This document shows positions 18,552 through 26,396 of a DNA stretch of 61,339 bases, in pieces. Below the pieces are notes generated by a model. It was not told the DNA's origin. It saw only the letters and a list, made by a program, of their open reading frames with translations, and ran no database searches. Location: positions 50,001 through 111,339 of the forward strand of contig JALHJB010000009.1 in NCBI GenBank assembly GCA_022839745.1, given 5' to 3'. A program made the translations under genes and the position numbers. The first letter of the stretch is position 1; every line of letters starts with the position of its first letter. Source of the DNA: Actinomycetes bacterium. GTDB taxonomy: Bacteria > Actinomycetota > Coriobacteriia > Anaerosomatales > Anaerosomataceae.

Positions 18552-19225
18552 TGGAACGGGGGACCAGGCGGCGGCTGGCGGTCGCGGCGCCGCTCATGCA
18601 GATCGCGATCGCGACGACGCTGCTCGCACTCGTGTGGAAACCGGGTGCGCTGATCCTGCCGTCGCTCGCTGCGCTGCTTATCCTACCTATGCTCATCGGT
18701 GTGTGGGTGTTCGCGGACCGTGGGCCAGTGAGCCGCCTGTTGCTCTCGGCCTGGGCCCCCGCGGGACAGATTCTGGCATTCGGGGTGGTTGTGGCCCTCG
18801 TGCGGATCGCGGGTGACGAGTCTGCCGTGGTTCTAGGGTTGCTCGTCCTCCTGCCCGTGCTCGGGCTGCTCGTGTTGGGTCTGAGTCTGACGAGGCGGCC
18901 CGATCGGCGTACCGTCTTGCTTCTGGGCGTGCTCTGGGCCGTGGCCATCGCCGAGGCTGCAGCCGCCATCCCGCTCGCCGAGTACTGGGGCGGCTCTGGG
19001 GGTCTCGAGTCGCTTGCGGGAGTCGTGACGCTGCTGTTCGCGCCGGGCATCGCCTTCGGCGCCTGGTGCGCGCTGCTCGTCGCCGCACGTGTTGCGGCAT
19101 GGGCATATCCGATTGAGGGGACAGACGCGCCCGATGGCGTTCGGGACGACGTCGCTGCCGCCAAGACGACCAGTGCGGCGCCGGCGGTTCCGGAGCGGCA
19201 TCCGATCAGCAGGGACCCATCGTGA
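18551..19225 (+). CDS. integral membrane protein of unknown function, inside the ruv operon
   Basis: A 224-residue protein with about six hydrophobic segments (near residues 11-30, 33-52, 60-82, 87-108, 116-140 and 150-180) and a charged, Thr/Ala-rich C-terminal tail. I do not recognise a family. The ATG overlaps the ruvA stop (TGATG) and the stop overlaps the ruvB GTG by 4 bp, so it is tightly coupled to both. In most bacteria ruvA and ruvB are adjacent, so this insertion is notable. Confidence 0.8.
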   Translation: MERGTRRRLAVAAPLMQIAIATTLLALVWKPGALILPSLAALLILPMLIGVWVFADRGPVSRLLLSAWAPAGQILAFGVVVALVRIAGDESAVVLGLLVLLPVLGLLVLGLSLTRRPDRRTVLLLGVLWAVAIAEAAAAIPLAEYWGGSGGLESLAGVVTLLFAPGIAFGAWCALLVAARVAAWAYPIEGTDAPDGVRDDVAAAKTTSAAPAVPERHPISRDPS

Positions 19226-20283
19226 GCACTGTTTGGGAGAGCAGCGAGTACACGCCGGACGAGGAGCGTCTCGTCTCGGCCGAGTACACGGAAGATGACC
19301 TTGAGATCGACCGGAGCCTCAGGCCGCGTCGGCTGGATGAGTACCTCGGCCAGGGGCGCGTGAAAGAGAACCTCGGCGTGTTGATCGACGCCGCCCGGGT
19401 GCGCGATGAAGCGCTCGACCACTTGCTGCTGTCGGGTCCGCCGGGCCTTGGCAAGACCACGCTCGCCGGCGTGGTGGCGTCCGAACTCGGAGTCCAGATG
19501 CGACAGACCAGCGGTCCCGCTATCGAGAGGGCCGGTGACCTGGCCGCGATCCTCACCAATCTCGAGCCGCGAGACGTGTTGTTCATCGACGAGATCCACC
19601 GGTTGAACCGCGCGGTGGAAGAGGTGCTCTATCCGGCGATGGAGGACTACTCCATCGACATCGTGATCGGAAAGGGCCCGGCCGCCCGGTCGCTCAGGCT
19701 CGATCTCCCGCCGTTCACCCTGATCGGGGCCACCACGCGCACGGGACTCCTCACGGGCCCGCTGCGCGACCGCTTCGGTATGGCCTTCCGGCTCGACTAC
19801 TACACGATCGAGGAGCTTGCGTCGATCGTGCGCCGTTCGGCGAGCATCCTTGGCGTCCCGATCGAGGACGAAGGGGCCGAGGAGATCGCGCGCCGTGGTC
19901 GAGGCACGCCGCGCTTGGCGAACCGGCTGCTCAAGCGTGTGCGCGACTACGCCCAGGTCCGCTATGACGGGCGCATCACGGAGGATATCGCCGCCGAGGC
20001 GCTCGCCTTCTTCCACGTCGATCATGTGGGTCTCGACCGGATGGACATAGCCATCCTCGAGGCGCTCATCCAGACATTCAGCGGCAGGCCCGTGGGCCTG
20101 AACACGCTCGCGGCGGCCGTGAGTGAAGAGCCCGATACGCTCGAGGACGTGTATGAGCCGTTCCTCCTGCAGTTGGGCTTCCTCGCTCGCACGCCGAAGG
20201 GGCGCCAGGCGACTCCACGCGCATACGAGCATCTTGGCATGCCCGTACCGGAAGACCCGATGCGGCAGGACGGACTGTTCTAG
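19222..20283 (+). CDS. ruvB: Holliday junction branch-migration ATPase RuvB
   Basis: A 353-residue AAA+ motor that drives branch migration with RuvA. Walker A G-P-P-G-L-G-K-T is at 72-79, Walker B lies in L-F-I-D-E-I-H-R-L, and sensor 1 in G-A-T-T-R. The C-terminal winged helix is present (G-L-N-T-L-A then R-T-P-K-G-R). About 20 extra residues precede the usual start. GTG 19222 follows AGGGA at 19211-19215 and overlaps the preceding membrane gene. Confidence 0.96.
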   Translation: MSTVWESSEYTPDEERLVSAEYTEDDLEIDRSLRPRRLDEYLGQGRVKENLGVLIDAARVRDEALDHLLLSGPPGLGKTTLAGVVASELGVQMRQTSGPAIERAGDLAAILTNLEPRDVLFIDEIHRLNRAVEEVLYPAMEDYSIDIVIGKGPAARSLRLDLPPFTLIGATTRTGLLTGPLRDRFGMAFRLDYYTIEELASIVRRSASILGVPIEDEGAEEIARRGRGTPRLANRLLKRVRDYAQVRYDGRITEDIAAEALAFFHVDHVGLDRMDIAILEALIQTFSGRPVGLNTLAAAVSEEPDTLEDVYEPFLLQLGFLARTPKGRQATPRAYEHLGMPVPEDPMRQDGLF

Positions 20284-20349
20284 AGCGCGGGCCCGTCCGG
20301 TCGATGGGCCGGTGGCGGTGCGCGTAGAAGGCGAAAGGGGAGCGGCGAT

Positions 20350-20487
20350 ATGTTCGATGACCCGCAGGTGCTACTAGGCGCGGCGATCGGCATCGGGATC
20401 GTCATCGTCGGCACCGCGCTCGGCGTGCTCGGACATCTAAGGCGCGAGCGCGCGGCTGCGGTTCGCGCCGGTGACAGTGATGGGTAG
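20350..20487 (+). CDS. 45-residue single-pass membrane protein
   Basis: A short open frame starting MFDDPQVLLG with one strong transmembrane helix (about residues 8-28, rich in Gly, Ile and Val) followed by a basic stretch (L-R-R-E-R). GGGGAG lies 7 nt before ATG 20350. It overlaps the start of the next lipoprotein gene. No family is recognised; the good ribosome site and clean topology are the support. Confidence 0.55.
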   Translation: MFDDPQVLLGAAIGIGIVIVGTALGVLGHLRRERAAAVRAGDSDG

Positions 20488-21031
20488 CGCCGGTACGCGT
20501 CTGCCCGGGGCGGTCATCATCCTCGCGGTGGTCCTTGCCCTGGCCGGGTGTGGCGGCGGTGCTGCCGACGGCGGCGCGGGGCCGGATTCGCCTGCGGCCG
20601 AGGTCGACGGCGCGGGTATGCCGGACACCGGCGGGGGTACGCCAGGTGCCGACACGGGCTCACCGGGTGTGCCAGTGGCGGACCCCGCACTGCCGATGCA
20701 GGACTCGCATGGCAGGACTCCGGCCGATGCGTTCGATGAGCACATGCAGGCGGTGGCAACCGGCGATCCCGACGCCGTCTGGGAGACGTACGGGTGTTCT
20801 CCGCCGACCGATTTCGACACCTGGGCACTCGAGTGGGAGGACGCGGCCGAGGTCTACCGAGAGGCACGGGTCCTCGAAGAGCGCGTGGTGGCCGACGGGC
20901 TCGCGTACGTACGGGTCGTGTATCGGATGACGTCTGGTGATGATGAGGTGATCGTCGACGAGCCGGGGGAGTGGTGGCGGATCGAGCAGGTCGAAGGGAC
21001 GTGGAAGGTCGGCTGGCTCCCGCGTCAGTGA
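20480..21031 (+). CDS. secreted lipoprotein, unknown function
   Basis: About 183 residues. The signal sequence ends in the lipobox L-A-L-A-G-C, followed by a Gly/Pro/Asp-rich linker of about 50 residues and a globular C-terminal domain (P-A-D-A-F-D-E-H to W-W-R-I-E-Q-V-E-G-x-W-K-V) with the look of an NTF2-like/DUF4878 fold. That fold is a guess from pattern. The start may be ATG 20480 or GTG 20471; both lie inside the preceding 45-residue frame. Confidence 0.75.
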   Translation: MGSAGTRLPGAVIILAVVLALAGCGGGAADGGAGPDSPAAEVDGAGMPDTGGGTPGADTGSPGVPVADPALPMQDSHGRTPADAFDEHMQAVATGDPDAVWETYGCSPPTDFDTWALEWEDAAEVYREARVLEERVVADGLAYVRVVYRMTSGDDEVIVDEPGEWWRIEQVEGTWKVGWLPRQ

Positions 21032-21036
21032 CGACG

Positions 21037-21067
21037 CAGGGCCCGCCCCGGCACGGAGCGGACCCTG
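21037..21067. terminator. imperfect hairpin between convergent genes
   Basis: CAGGGCCCGC (21037-21046) and GCGGACCCTG (21058-21067) pair with one mismatch around an 11-nt loop. It lies between the lipoprotein gene and the convergent superoxide reductase gene. Confidence 0.4.
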
Positions 21068-21089
21068 TTGTCGCTGATGGAGCGTCGGG

Positions 21090-21437
21090 CTAGAGGGCGA
21101 CCTCGTACGCCCAGAGGCCGTGCAGGTTGCAGTGCTCGACAGCGCGCACCACGGTACCCGGCTCCAGATCGAGGAGCACGGACACGACAGGGGCGGTGAC
21201 GATGGGGGCCAGATCGAAGCGTGCAACCGCCGCATCGCCCACGTACAGCTCGATCCAGCCGATCCAGTGGTCGGCCTGGTTGGGATGCGTGACCTCATGG
21301 CCTACGGTCACCGTGAGCTTGTACGCGCCGTCGACCTGCTCGGCCACGACGTAGGGGGTGTGCTTCTTCTCGAAGTCGCCTGCGGCGTCGAAATCGGTGA
21401 CGAGGTTCAGGGGCTCGAGGATCGGTGCATCGGACAT
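21090..21437 (-). CDS. superoxide reductase (neelaredoxin-like class II)
   Basis: A 115-residue protein that reduces superoxide to hydrogen peroxide at a mononuclear iron centre, typical of anaerobes. The ligands are all present: His26 (E-K-K-H-T-P), His47, His51 and His57 (H-P-N-Q-A-D-H-W-I-G-W-I-E), Cys103 and His106 (C-N-L-H-G-L-W). The active-site Glu-Lys pair is at 23-24. There is no N-terminal desulforedoxin domain, hence class II. ATG 21437 follows AAGGAGGA. A longer frame continues upstream to 22325 but runs antisense to another gene and is not coding. The 5' leader holds an 11-bp inverted repeat. Confidence 0.93.
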   Translation of the reverse strand: MSDAPILEPLNLVTDFDAAGDFEKKHTPYVVAEQVDGAYKLTVTVGHEVTHPNQADHWIGWIELYVGDAAVARFDLAPIVTAPVVSVLLDLEPGTVVRAVEHCNLHGLWAYEVAL

Positions 21438-21458
21438 GTGGTCCTCCTTCTTGGTGAT

Positions 21459-21492
21459 CGGATGGGTACTCACTACGATAGGTACCCATCCG
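21459..21492 (-). promoter_or_regulatory. inverted repeat in superoxide reductase leader
   Basis: CGGATGGGTAC (21459-21469) and GTACCCATCCG (21482-21492) are perfect inverted repeats of 11 bp separated by 12 bp. They lie between the likely promoter and the ribosome site, so they may be an operator for a dimeric repressor or an mRNA hairpin. Confidence 0.6.
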
Positions 21493-21512
21493 GAGCGGAC
21501 GATGGTGCCGGA

Positions 21513-21521
21513 AGCATAACA
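21513..21521 (-). promoter_or_regulatory. extended -10 promoter for superoxide reductase
   Basis: On the minus strand TGT-TATGCT (hexamer 21518 to 21513). No good -35 hexamer is seen. Transcription would start near 21506, upstream of the inverted repeat. The divergent gene begins at 21651; the rest of the 213-bp gap shows nothing else. Confidence 0.4.
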
Positions 21522-21650
21522 GGTCACGTCCGTCGTCCGGCGGCGTGCGGTGGATGAAGCCGACGGGGAGCGACCAGGTTCCGACGGCGGTACGCTCCCG
21601 CCGGCTTTGGCAGGCGGCGGTCCTGTGGGTTCGCGCGGGAAGGAGGCCTC

Positions 21651-22241
21651 GTGCACGGAGCTGAGCACGAACATGCGGCACACGCTGTCGTGAGCGCTGA
21701 TGACACGGTGCTCGTGGTCATCGATATGCAGGAGTCGCTCGCGAACGTCATGGATGCGCGTGAGGCGGTCACGGGAGCAGCGGTCTTGCTCGTGCAGGCG
21801 GCCGGACGGCTCGGTCTGCCGATGACCGTCACCCGGCAGAACCCTGCGGCCCTTGGAGAGACGATCGCGGAGGTGCGCGAGGTCGCCGGAGTCCACGCGC
21901 CCGTGGACAAGATGGCGTTCGACGCTACCCACGATGAGGGGTTCATCGCCCGCCTCGAGCAGACTGGGCGTCGCACCGTGGTGCTCGCGGGCATGGAGAC
22001 CCACATCTGCGTCACGCAGACCGCCCTCGGGCTTCTCCGCGCGGGATACGCCGTGCACGTGGCCGCTGATGCGGTGTGCTCGAGGCGCTCGTCCGACCAC
22101 GCCGTGGCGCTCGAGCGCTTGCGCGCGGCCGGCGCTATCGTGACAACGGCGGAGTCTGTGGTCTACGAGGCGCTTGGGGAGGCGGGCACCGACCGCTTCC
22201 GCGACGTGCTGCGATCCGTGAAGGCGCGGCCAGTGCCGTAG
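21651..22241 (+). CDS. isochorismatase-like cysteine hydrolase
   Basis: A 196-residue hydrolase of the isochorismatase superfamily. The triad is Asp25 (V-I-D-M-Q-E), Lys87 (V-D-K-M-A-F) and Cys120 (G-M-E-T-H-I-C). The family covers nicotinamidases, isochorismatases and amide or carbamate hydrolases; this member is closest in pattern to the YcaC-type hydrolases of unknown substrate. AAGGAGG just before GTG 21651 fixes the start. The N-terminus has several His residues. Confidence 0.88.
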   Translation: MHGAEHEHAAHAVVSADDTVLVVIDMQESLANVMDAREAVTGAAVLLVQAAGRLGLPMTVTRQNPAALGETIAEVREVAGVHAPVDKMAFDATHDEGFIARLEQTGRRTVVLAGMETHICVTQTALGLLRAGYAVHVAADAVCSRRSSDHAVALERLRAAGAIVTTAESVVYEALGEAGTDRFRDVLRSVKARPVP

Positions 22242-22264
22242 TGTCACGGTACCCAGGCCTCGGG

Positions 22265-22270
22265 TACACT
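22265..22270 (+). promoter_or_regulatory. -10 box for folD
   Basis: TACACT, 41 nt before the folD ATG. The -35 region is weak. Confidence 0.35.
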
Positions 22271-22311
22271 GTCGGACGTTACGCACGGAGCGAAGAGAGG
22301 CGGTTTGGCCC

Positions 22312-23160
22312 ATGGCCACGATCATCGACGGAGTGAAGCTGGCTGCCGAGGTGCGCGAGCGTGCGGCGCAGGCGGTGAAGGAGCTTCAGGCCGAAGGTGT
22401 CACCCCCTGCCTCGCGGTGGTGCTTGTGGGCGACGATCCGGCTTCGGCGTCCTACGTTCGCATGAAGGAGCGCGATTGCGCTGAGGTGGGCATCGAAAGC
22501 CGGGACCACCGGTTGCCTGCCGAGACCACCCAGAAGGAGCTCGACGAGCTCATCGACGCGCTGAACTCCGATGAGGCCATCCATGGGATCCTCGTCCAGA
22601 TGCCGCTTCCGGCGCATCTCGATGCCGAATCGGTGATCGCGCGGATCGCACCCGCTAAGGACGTGGACGGCTTCCATCCTGAGAGCCTGGGCAGGCTCGT
22701 GCGTGGCCTGGACGGCTTCCGTGCGTGCACGCCTGCGGGCGTGATGGAGATGCTGCGTGCGTATGATATCGACCCCACCGGCATGAACGCCGTCGTCATC
22801 GGCCGCTCCACCATCGTCGGCAAGCCGATGGCGCTGCTGCTCCTGGAGGCGAACGCCACCGTCACCGTGTGCCACTCGCGCACGCGCGATCTCGCGGCGG
22901 TGTGCCGTGGCGCGGACCTCCTGGTGGCCGCCATAGGCCGCCCCAAGATGATCGACGCCTCGTACGTCAAGCCCGGCGCGGTGGTCATCGACGTGGGCAT
23001 CAACCGTACCGAGGAGGGGATGGTCGGCGACGTCGACTTCGCGGCCGTGGAGCCGATCGCATCAGCGATCACGCCCGTCCCAGGTGGTGTGGGCCCCATG
23101 ACCCGCGCTCTCCTGATGGTCAACACCGTGGCCGCTGCCCGGCGTGCGACGGCCGGCTAG
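22312..23160 (+). CDS. folD: bifunctional methylenetetrahydrofolate dehydrogenase / methenyltetrahydrofolate cyclohydrolase
   Basis: A 282-residue enzyme interconverting 5,10-methylene-, methenyl- and 10-formyl-tetrahydrofolate with NADP. Tyr48 and Lys52 (S-Y-V-R-M-K) are the catalytic pair. The signatures Q-M-P-L-P-x-H, P-A-K-D-V-D-G-F-H and G-R-S-x-I-V-G-K-P-M are all present, and the C-terminal P-G-G-V-G-P-M-T is intact. Confidence 0.97.
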   Translation: MATIIDGVKLAAEVRERAAQAVKELQAEGVTPCLAVVLVGDDPASASYVRMKERDCAEVGIESRDHRLPAETTQKELDELIDALNSDEAIHGILVQMPLPAHLDAESVIARIAPAKDVDGFHPESLGRLVRGLDGFRACTPAGVMEMLRAYDIDPTGMNAVVIGRSTIVGKPMALLLLEANATVTVCHSRTRDLAAVCRGADLLVAAIGRPKMIDASYVKPGAVVIDVGINRTEEGMVGDVDFAAVEPIASAITPVPGGVGPMTRALLMVNTVAAARRATAG

Positions 23161-23185
23161 CGCGAGTCGTGCGCCGCGCCTGCGC

Positions 23186-23191
23186 TACAAT
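23186..23191 (+). promoter_or_regulatory. -10 box upstream of 23223 gene
   Basis: TACAAT, 31 nt before GTG 23223. No clear -35. Confidence 0.35.
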
Positions 23192-23222
23192 GACCGCCCA
23201 CCCCCGTCCTGGAGGTCGATCG

Positions 23223-23954
23223 GTGTCCCGTATCCGTCTTGTGTTGGCCCTCACGCTCCTGCTCGTGGTTGCAGTCCCTGCGGTCGCGCACGCCCGCGTC
23301 ATCGAGTACCAGATCCAGTTGTCGCCCGCAGGTGGCCCGACCGGTGCGCTCGCGGTCGTGAGCGTGGTGTTGGACTCTGCTGACGCGCTTCCGCAGACCG
23401 TGAAGGTCCCGGTGCCCCACGGCGCCACGCTCCTGTGGGCGGGCGAGATCCTCGGTGGCGACCCGGCTGATGATCCGGTGCGTGAGACCACCGTCGAGCA
23501 GGTCGGCGACATGGACGTCTACACGATGACGCTCGAGCAGGTCTATGTGGGGCAGCTGGAGATCGCGCTCGCGCCTGCACGGATCGAGGGCGACCGTCTG
23601 TCCTCGACCATGACCTGGACGAACCCCGGCGACGAAGTGCAGTTGAGCGCGTCGGTGGTGGCCGAGCCCGGCGCGTCTGACATCGAGCTCACGCCTCCGC
23701 GTGCCGGTGATGTGCAGACGAATGAGGCGGGGGAGACGCTGCATCCCCTGGAGCGCAGGCGTGTGGCATCGGGCGAGTCGTACGTGATCGAGGCGAGCTG
23801 GACGCGGGGGAGCGCGTCGGCCCCGATCGCCGGCGACAACGACAGCGGCATGCTGCCGTACCTGATCGGCGCGTTCGTAGCGGCTGTGCTGCTGCTCGTG
23901 GTCGTGATGGTGCGTGAGCGGACCAGGGTCCGCACCCGTGGCGTCGAGCAGTAG
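23223..23954 (+). CDS. exported, C-terminally membrane-anchored protein of unknown function
   Basis: A 243-residue protein with a signal peptide (about residues 1-25, ending A-V-A-H-A-R), a beta-rich extracytoplasmic domain, one C-terminal transmembrane helix (about 210-230) and a basic tail (R-E-R-T-R-V-R-T-R). No family is recognised. GTG 23223 has CTGGAGGT upstream. The next gene starts 2 nt after the stop, so the protein may work with the GDT1-type transporter; that link rests on context only. Confidence 0.75.
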   Translation: MSRIRLVLALTLLLVVAVPAVAHARVIEYQIQLSPAGGPTGALAVVSVVLDSADALPQTVKVPVPHGATLLWAGEILGGDPADDPVRETTVEQVGDMDVYTMTLEQVYVGQLEIALAPARIEGDRLSSTMTWTNPGDEVQLSASVVAEPGASDIELTPPRAGDVQTNEAGETLHPLERRRVASGESYVIEASWTRGSASAPIAGDNDSGMLPYLIGAFVAAVLLLVVVMVRERTRVRTRGVEQ

Positions 23955-23956
23955 CC

Positions 23957-24595
23957 GTGGGCGTTGCCGCTCTCATCGCGTTCGTGCTGGTGGGCCTTGC
24001 CGAGCTCGGCGACAAGAGCCAGCTGCTGCTGGTCGCGTTCGCGGCGCGCTATCGTCCCATCCAGGTGGTGGTGGGCGCAGCTCTGGCTATCGTGGTGCTC
24101 CAGGCACTCGCCGTCCTCGTGGGTGGCGCGCTCGGTGCGTTGCTGCCCATGCGGCTGGTGGCGCTCGCCGCGGGCCTGCTCTTCATCGGATTCGGTGTGG
24201 CGTCACTGCGCCAGCCTGCCGACGAGGACGAGGACTGTGAGGTCCCAACGCGTAGCGTCGGTCCGGTCCTCGCGGTCGCCTCGGCGCTCTTTGTGGGTGA
24301 GCTTGGCGACAAGACGCAGCTGATGACGATGTCCGTTGCCGCCGATCCCGCCGCCTCGCTGCGTGCTCTTGGCGCTCTGGGGTCGGGGCTGACCGCTCCG
24401 GCGGGCGGTACGTTCACGACCGGCCTCGGTGTGTGGGCCGGGTCGGTGCTCGGCTTTCTGCTCGCCGACCTCGTGGCGATCATCGTGGGCGCGTTCCTCG
24501 GCTCACGGCTGCCGTGCCGCCTGATCTCGCGCGTGTCTGGCGTGATCTTCATACTCTTTGGCGTGATCACACTCGGCTCGGCGTTCATCGGCTGA
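23957..24595 (+). CDS. GDT1/TMEM165 family (UPF0016) cation transporter
   Basis: A 212-residue membrane protein with about six helices and the duplicated family signature: E-L-G-D-K-S-Q at 16-22 and E-L-G-D-K-T-Q at 115-121. Members transport Mn2+ or Ca2+ out of the cytoplasm; bacterial MneA is a Mn2+ exporter. An acidic loop (D-E-D-E-D) separates the halves. GTG 23957 is 2 nt after the preceding stop, so it is co-transcribed. Confidence 0.9.
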   Translation: MGVAALIAFVLVGLAELGDKSQLLLVAFAARYRPIQVVVGAALAIVVLQALAVLVGGALGALLPMRLVALAAGLLFIGFGVASLRQPADEDEDCEVPTRSVGPVLAVASALFVGELGDKTQLMTMSVAADPAASLRALGALGSGLTAPAGGTFTTGLGVWAGSVLGFLLADLVAIIVGAFLGSRLPCRLISRVSGVIFILFGVITLGSAFIG

Positions 24596-24616
24596 CGAGC
24601 GGATCGGCGAGCGCGG

Positions 24617-24622
24617 TACACT
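24617..24622 (+). promoter_or_regulatory. -10 box for queH
   Basis: TACACT, 35 nt before GTG 24658. The -35 is unclear. Confidence 0.35.
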
Positions 24623-24657
24623 GCGAAGCACGACCGATCGCTGGGAGGCGTCTTCTC

Positions 24658-25290
24658 GTGAGGATCCTGCTTCACGCATGTTGCGGACCGTGTTTGCTCG
24701 AGCCGTACGACGCGCTTGCGGCAGAGGCGGTGGTCGACGTGTGCTACGCGAACCCGAACATCCATCCGGCGGAGGAGTACGAACGCCGACGGGACACGCT
24801 GCTGGCCTACGCTGAGGGCACTGGCATCGATGTGGTGGAGATACCCTACGATCCCTCGCTCTGGGCGGACGCGGTGGCCCACGCCGGAGAGGATCGCGCG
24901 GCCCGCTGCCGAGCTTGCTACCGGTTGCGCATCGGTATGGTGGCGGCCGAGGCGGCGCGCGGTGGCTATGACGCGGTGGCGACCACGCTCACGGTGAGTC
25001 CGTATCAGGACCCCGACTCCATCCGCGAGGAGGGAGAGCGTGCGTGCGCCGAACATGGCGTGCGATTCTTGCCGACGGACTTCCGCGAGCGGTATCCGGA
25101 CGCCACGCGGCGCTCCCGCGAGTTGGGCATGTACCGCCAGAACTACTGCGGGTGCGCTCCGAGCGCAGCCGAGGCCGAGCGCGACCGGGCGTCGCGCAAG
25201 GCGGCCCGCGCGGCGGCCAGGCAGGCGGCACGGGAGGCGGCGGCCGAAGGCGCGGCCGAAGGCGCGGCCGATCGCCGGGCCGGCGGATAG
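24658..25290 (+). CDS. queH: epoxyqueuosine reductase QueH
   Basis: A 210-residue enzyme of the QueH (formerly DUF208) family that performs the last step of queuosine synthesis, reducing epoxyqueuosine in tRNA without cobalamin. The cysteine motifs are present: C-C-G-P-C at 8-12, C-R-A-C-Y in the middle and Y-C-G-C near residue 164. The C-terminal 40 residues are a low-complexity Ala/Arg/Glu tail with G-A-A-E repeats. GTG 24658 follows GGGAGGCG. It precedes queA and forms a queuosine cluster with tgt. Confidence 0.92.
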   Translation: MRILLHACCGPCLLEPYDALAAEAVVDVCYANPNIHPAEEYERRRDTLLAYAEGTGIDVVEIPYDPSLWADAVAHAGEDRAARCRACYRLRIGMVAAEAARGGYDAVATTLTVSPYQDPDSIREEGERACAEHGVRFLPTDFRERYPDATRRSRELGMYRQNYCGCAPSAAEAERDRASRKAARAAARQAAREAAAEGAAEGAADRRAGG

Positions 25291-25307
25291 CGCACCGCCT
25301 GCTGCGC

Positions 25308-25313
25308 TACACT
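25308..25313 (+). promoter_or_regulatory. -10 box for queA
   Basis: TACACT, 34 nt before the likely queA start. No clear -35. Confidence 0.35.
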
Positions 25314-25347
25314 TCGCTAGAGGACACGAGCCAGGAAGGGCATGCAC

Positions 25348-26382
25348 GTGAGAACCGACGATTTCGATTACGAGTTGCCGAGCGGGCTGATCGCCCAGCG
25401 TCCGGCCGAGCCTCGTGACGCGTGCCGTCTGATGGTGGTGGACCGTGCGAGCGGTCAGATCGACCATCGCGTCTTCCGGGACGTGCTGGAGTACCTGCAT
25501 CCGGGTGACGTGCTTGTTGTGAACGAGACCCGCGTGCTTCCCGCACGTTTGCACGGCGCCAAGGACGAGACCGGCGGTGCCGTGGAGGTCCTGTTGCTCC
25601 GCAAGGAGTACGGAGACACGTGGGAATGCCTGGTCAAACCCGGCCGCCGTCTCAAGCCGGGTGCCAGAGTCGTGTTCGGGGATGGCGAGCTCAGCGGACT
25701 CGTGGTGGGGCTCGTCGAAGAGTCCGGCGCTCGTCTTATACAGTTCACCGCGGCATCCGGCACCTTCCTGGATGCCGTGCACCGGCTCGGCGAGATGCCG
25801 TTGCCGCCGTACATCACCGAACCGCTCCAGGATCCCAGCGAGTATCAGACGGTGTACGCCACGGATGAACACAGCGTCGCCGCTCCCACGGCCGGCCTGC
25901 ACTTCACGGAGGCGCTGCTCGAGCAGGCGCAGCGTGGGGGAGTGCATCTGGCAACGGTGGAGCTCGACGTTGGTCTGGACACCTTTCGTCCGGTGTCGGA
26001 GGGTGACCCCGCCGACCATGTGATGCACACCGAGCACTACCGTGTACCCGAGGTCACGGCGCGCGCGGTCAACGACGCTCGTGCTCGGGGCAGCCGGGTG
26101 ATCGCCGTCGGCACCACATCCGTGCGCGCGCTCGAGAGCGCGTACAACGAGCAGACCGGACTTGTGGACGCCGCCGAGGGGGCCACCGATCTCTTCATAC
26201 TGCCGGGGTTCGCGTTCGGCGCGGTGGACGTGCTGCTCACGAACTTCCACATTCCCCGCTCCACGTTGTTGATGATGGTGAGTGCGTTCGCGGGGCGCGA
26301 CCTGGTCATGCGCGCCTACGACACCGCACGCGCCGAGCGGTATCGCTTCCTGTCGTTCGGCGATGCGATGTTGATCGTCTAG
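25348..26382 (+). CDS. queA: S-adenosylmethionine:tRNA ribosyltransferase-isomerase
   Basis: A 344-residue enzyme that transfers the ribosyl part of SAM to preQ1-modified tRNA, giving epoxyqueuosine. Signatures include D-F-D-Y-E-L-P at the start, R-V-x-P-A-R, P-L-P-P-Y-I, S-V-A-A-P-T-A-G-L-H-F and N-F-H-x-P-x-S-T-L. GTG 25348 gives the standard N-terminus (MRTDDFDY) and lies 8 nt after AGGAAGG. ATG 25342 is only 2 nt from that site and is less likely. Confidence 0.96.
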   Translation: MRTDDFDYELPSGLIAQRPAEPRDACRLMVVDRASGQIDHRVFRDVLEYLHPGDVLVVNETRVLPARLHGAKDETGGAVEVLLLRKEYGDTWECLVKPGRRLKPGARVVFGDGELSGLVVGLVEESGARLIQFTAASGTFLDAVHRLGEMPLPPYITEPLQDPSEYQTVYATDEHSVAAPTAGLHFTEALLEQAQRGGVHLATVELDVGLDTFRPVSEGDPADHVMHTEHYRVPEVTARAVNDARARGSRVIAVGTTSVRALESAYNEQTGLVDAAEGATDLFILPGFAFGAVDVLLTNFHIPRSTLLMMVSAFAGRDLVMRAYDTARAERYRFLSFGDAMLIV

Positions 26383-26396
26383 CGCTGGCGCGCAGC

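Noticed and set aside
21438..22325. N-terminal extension of the superoxide reductase frame
   Set aside because: The extension is antisense to the hydrolase gene, and a strong ribosome site marks ATG 21437 as the start.
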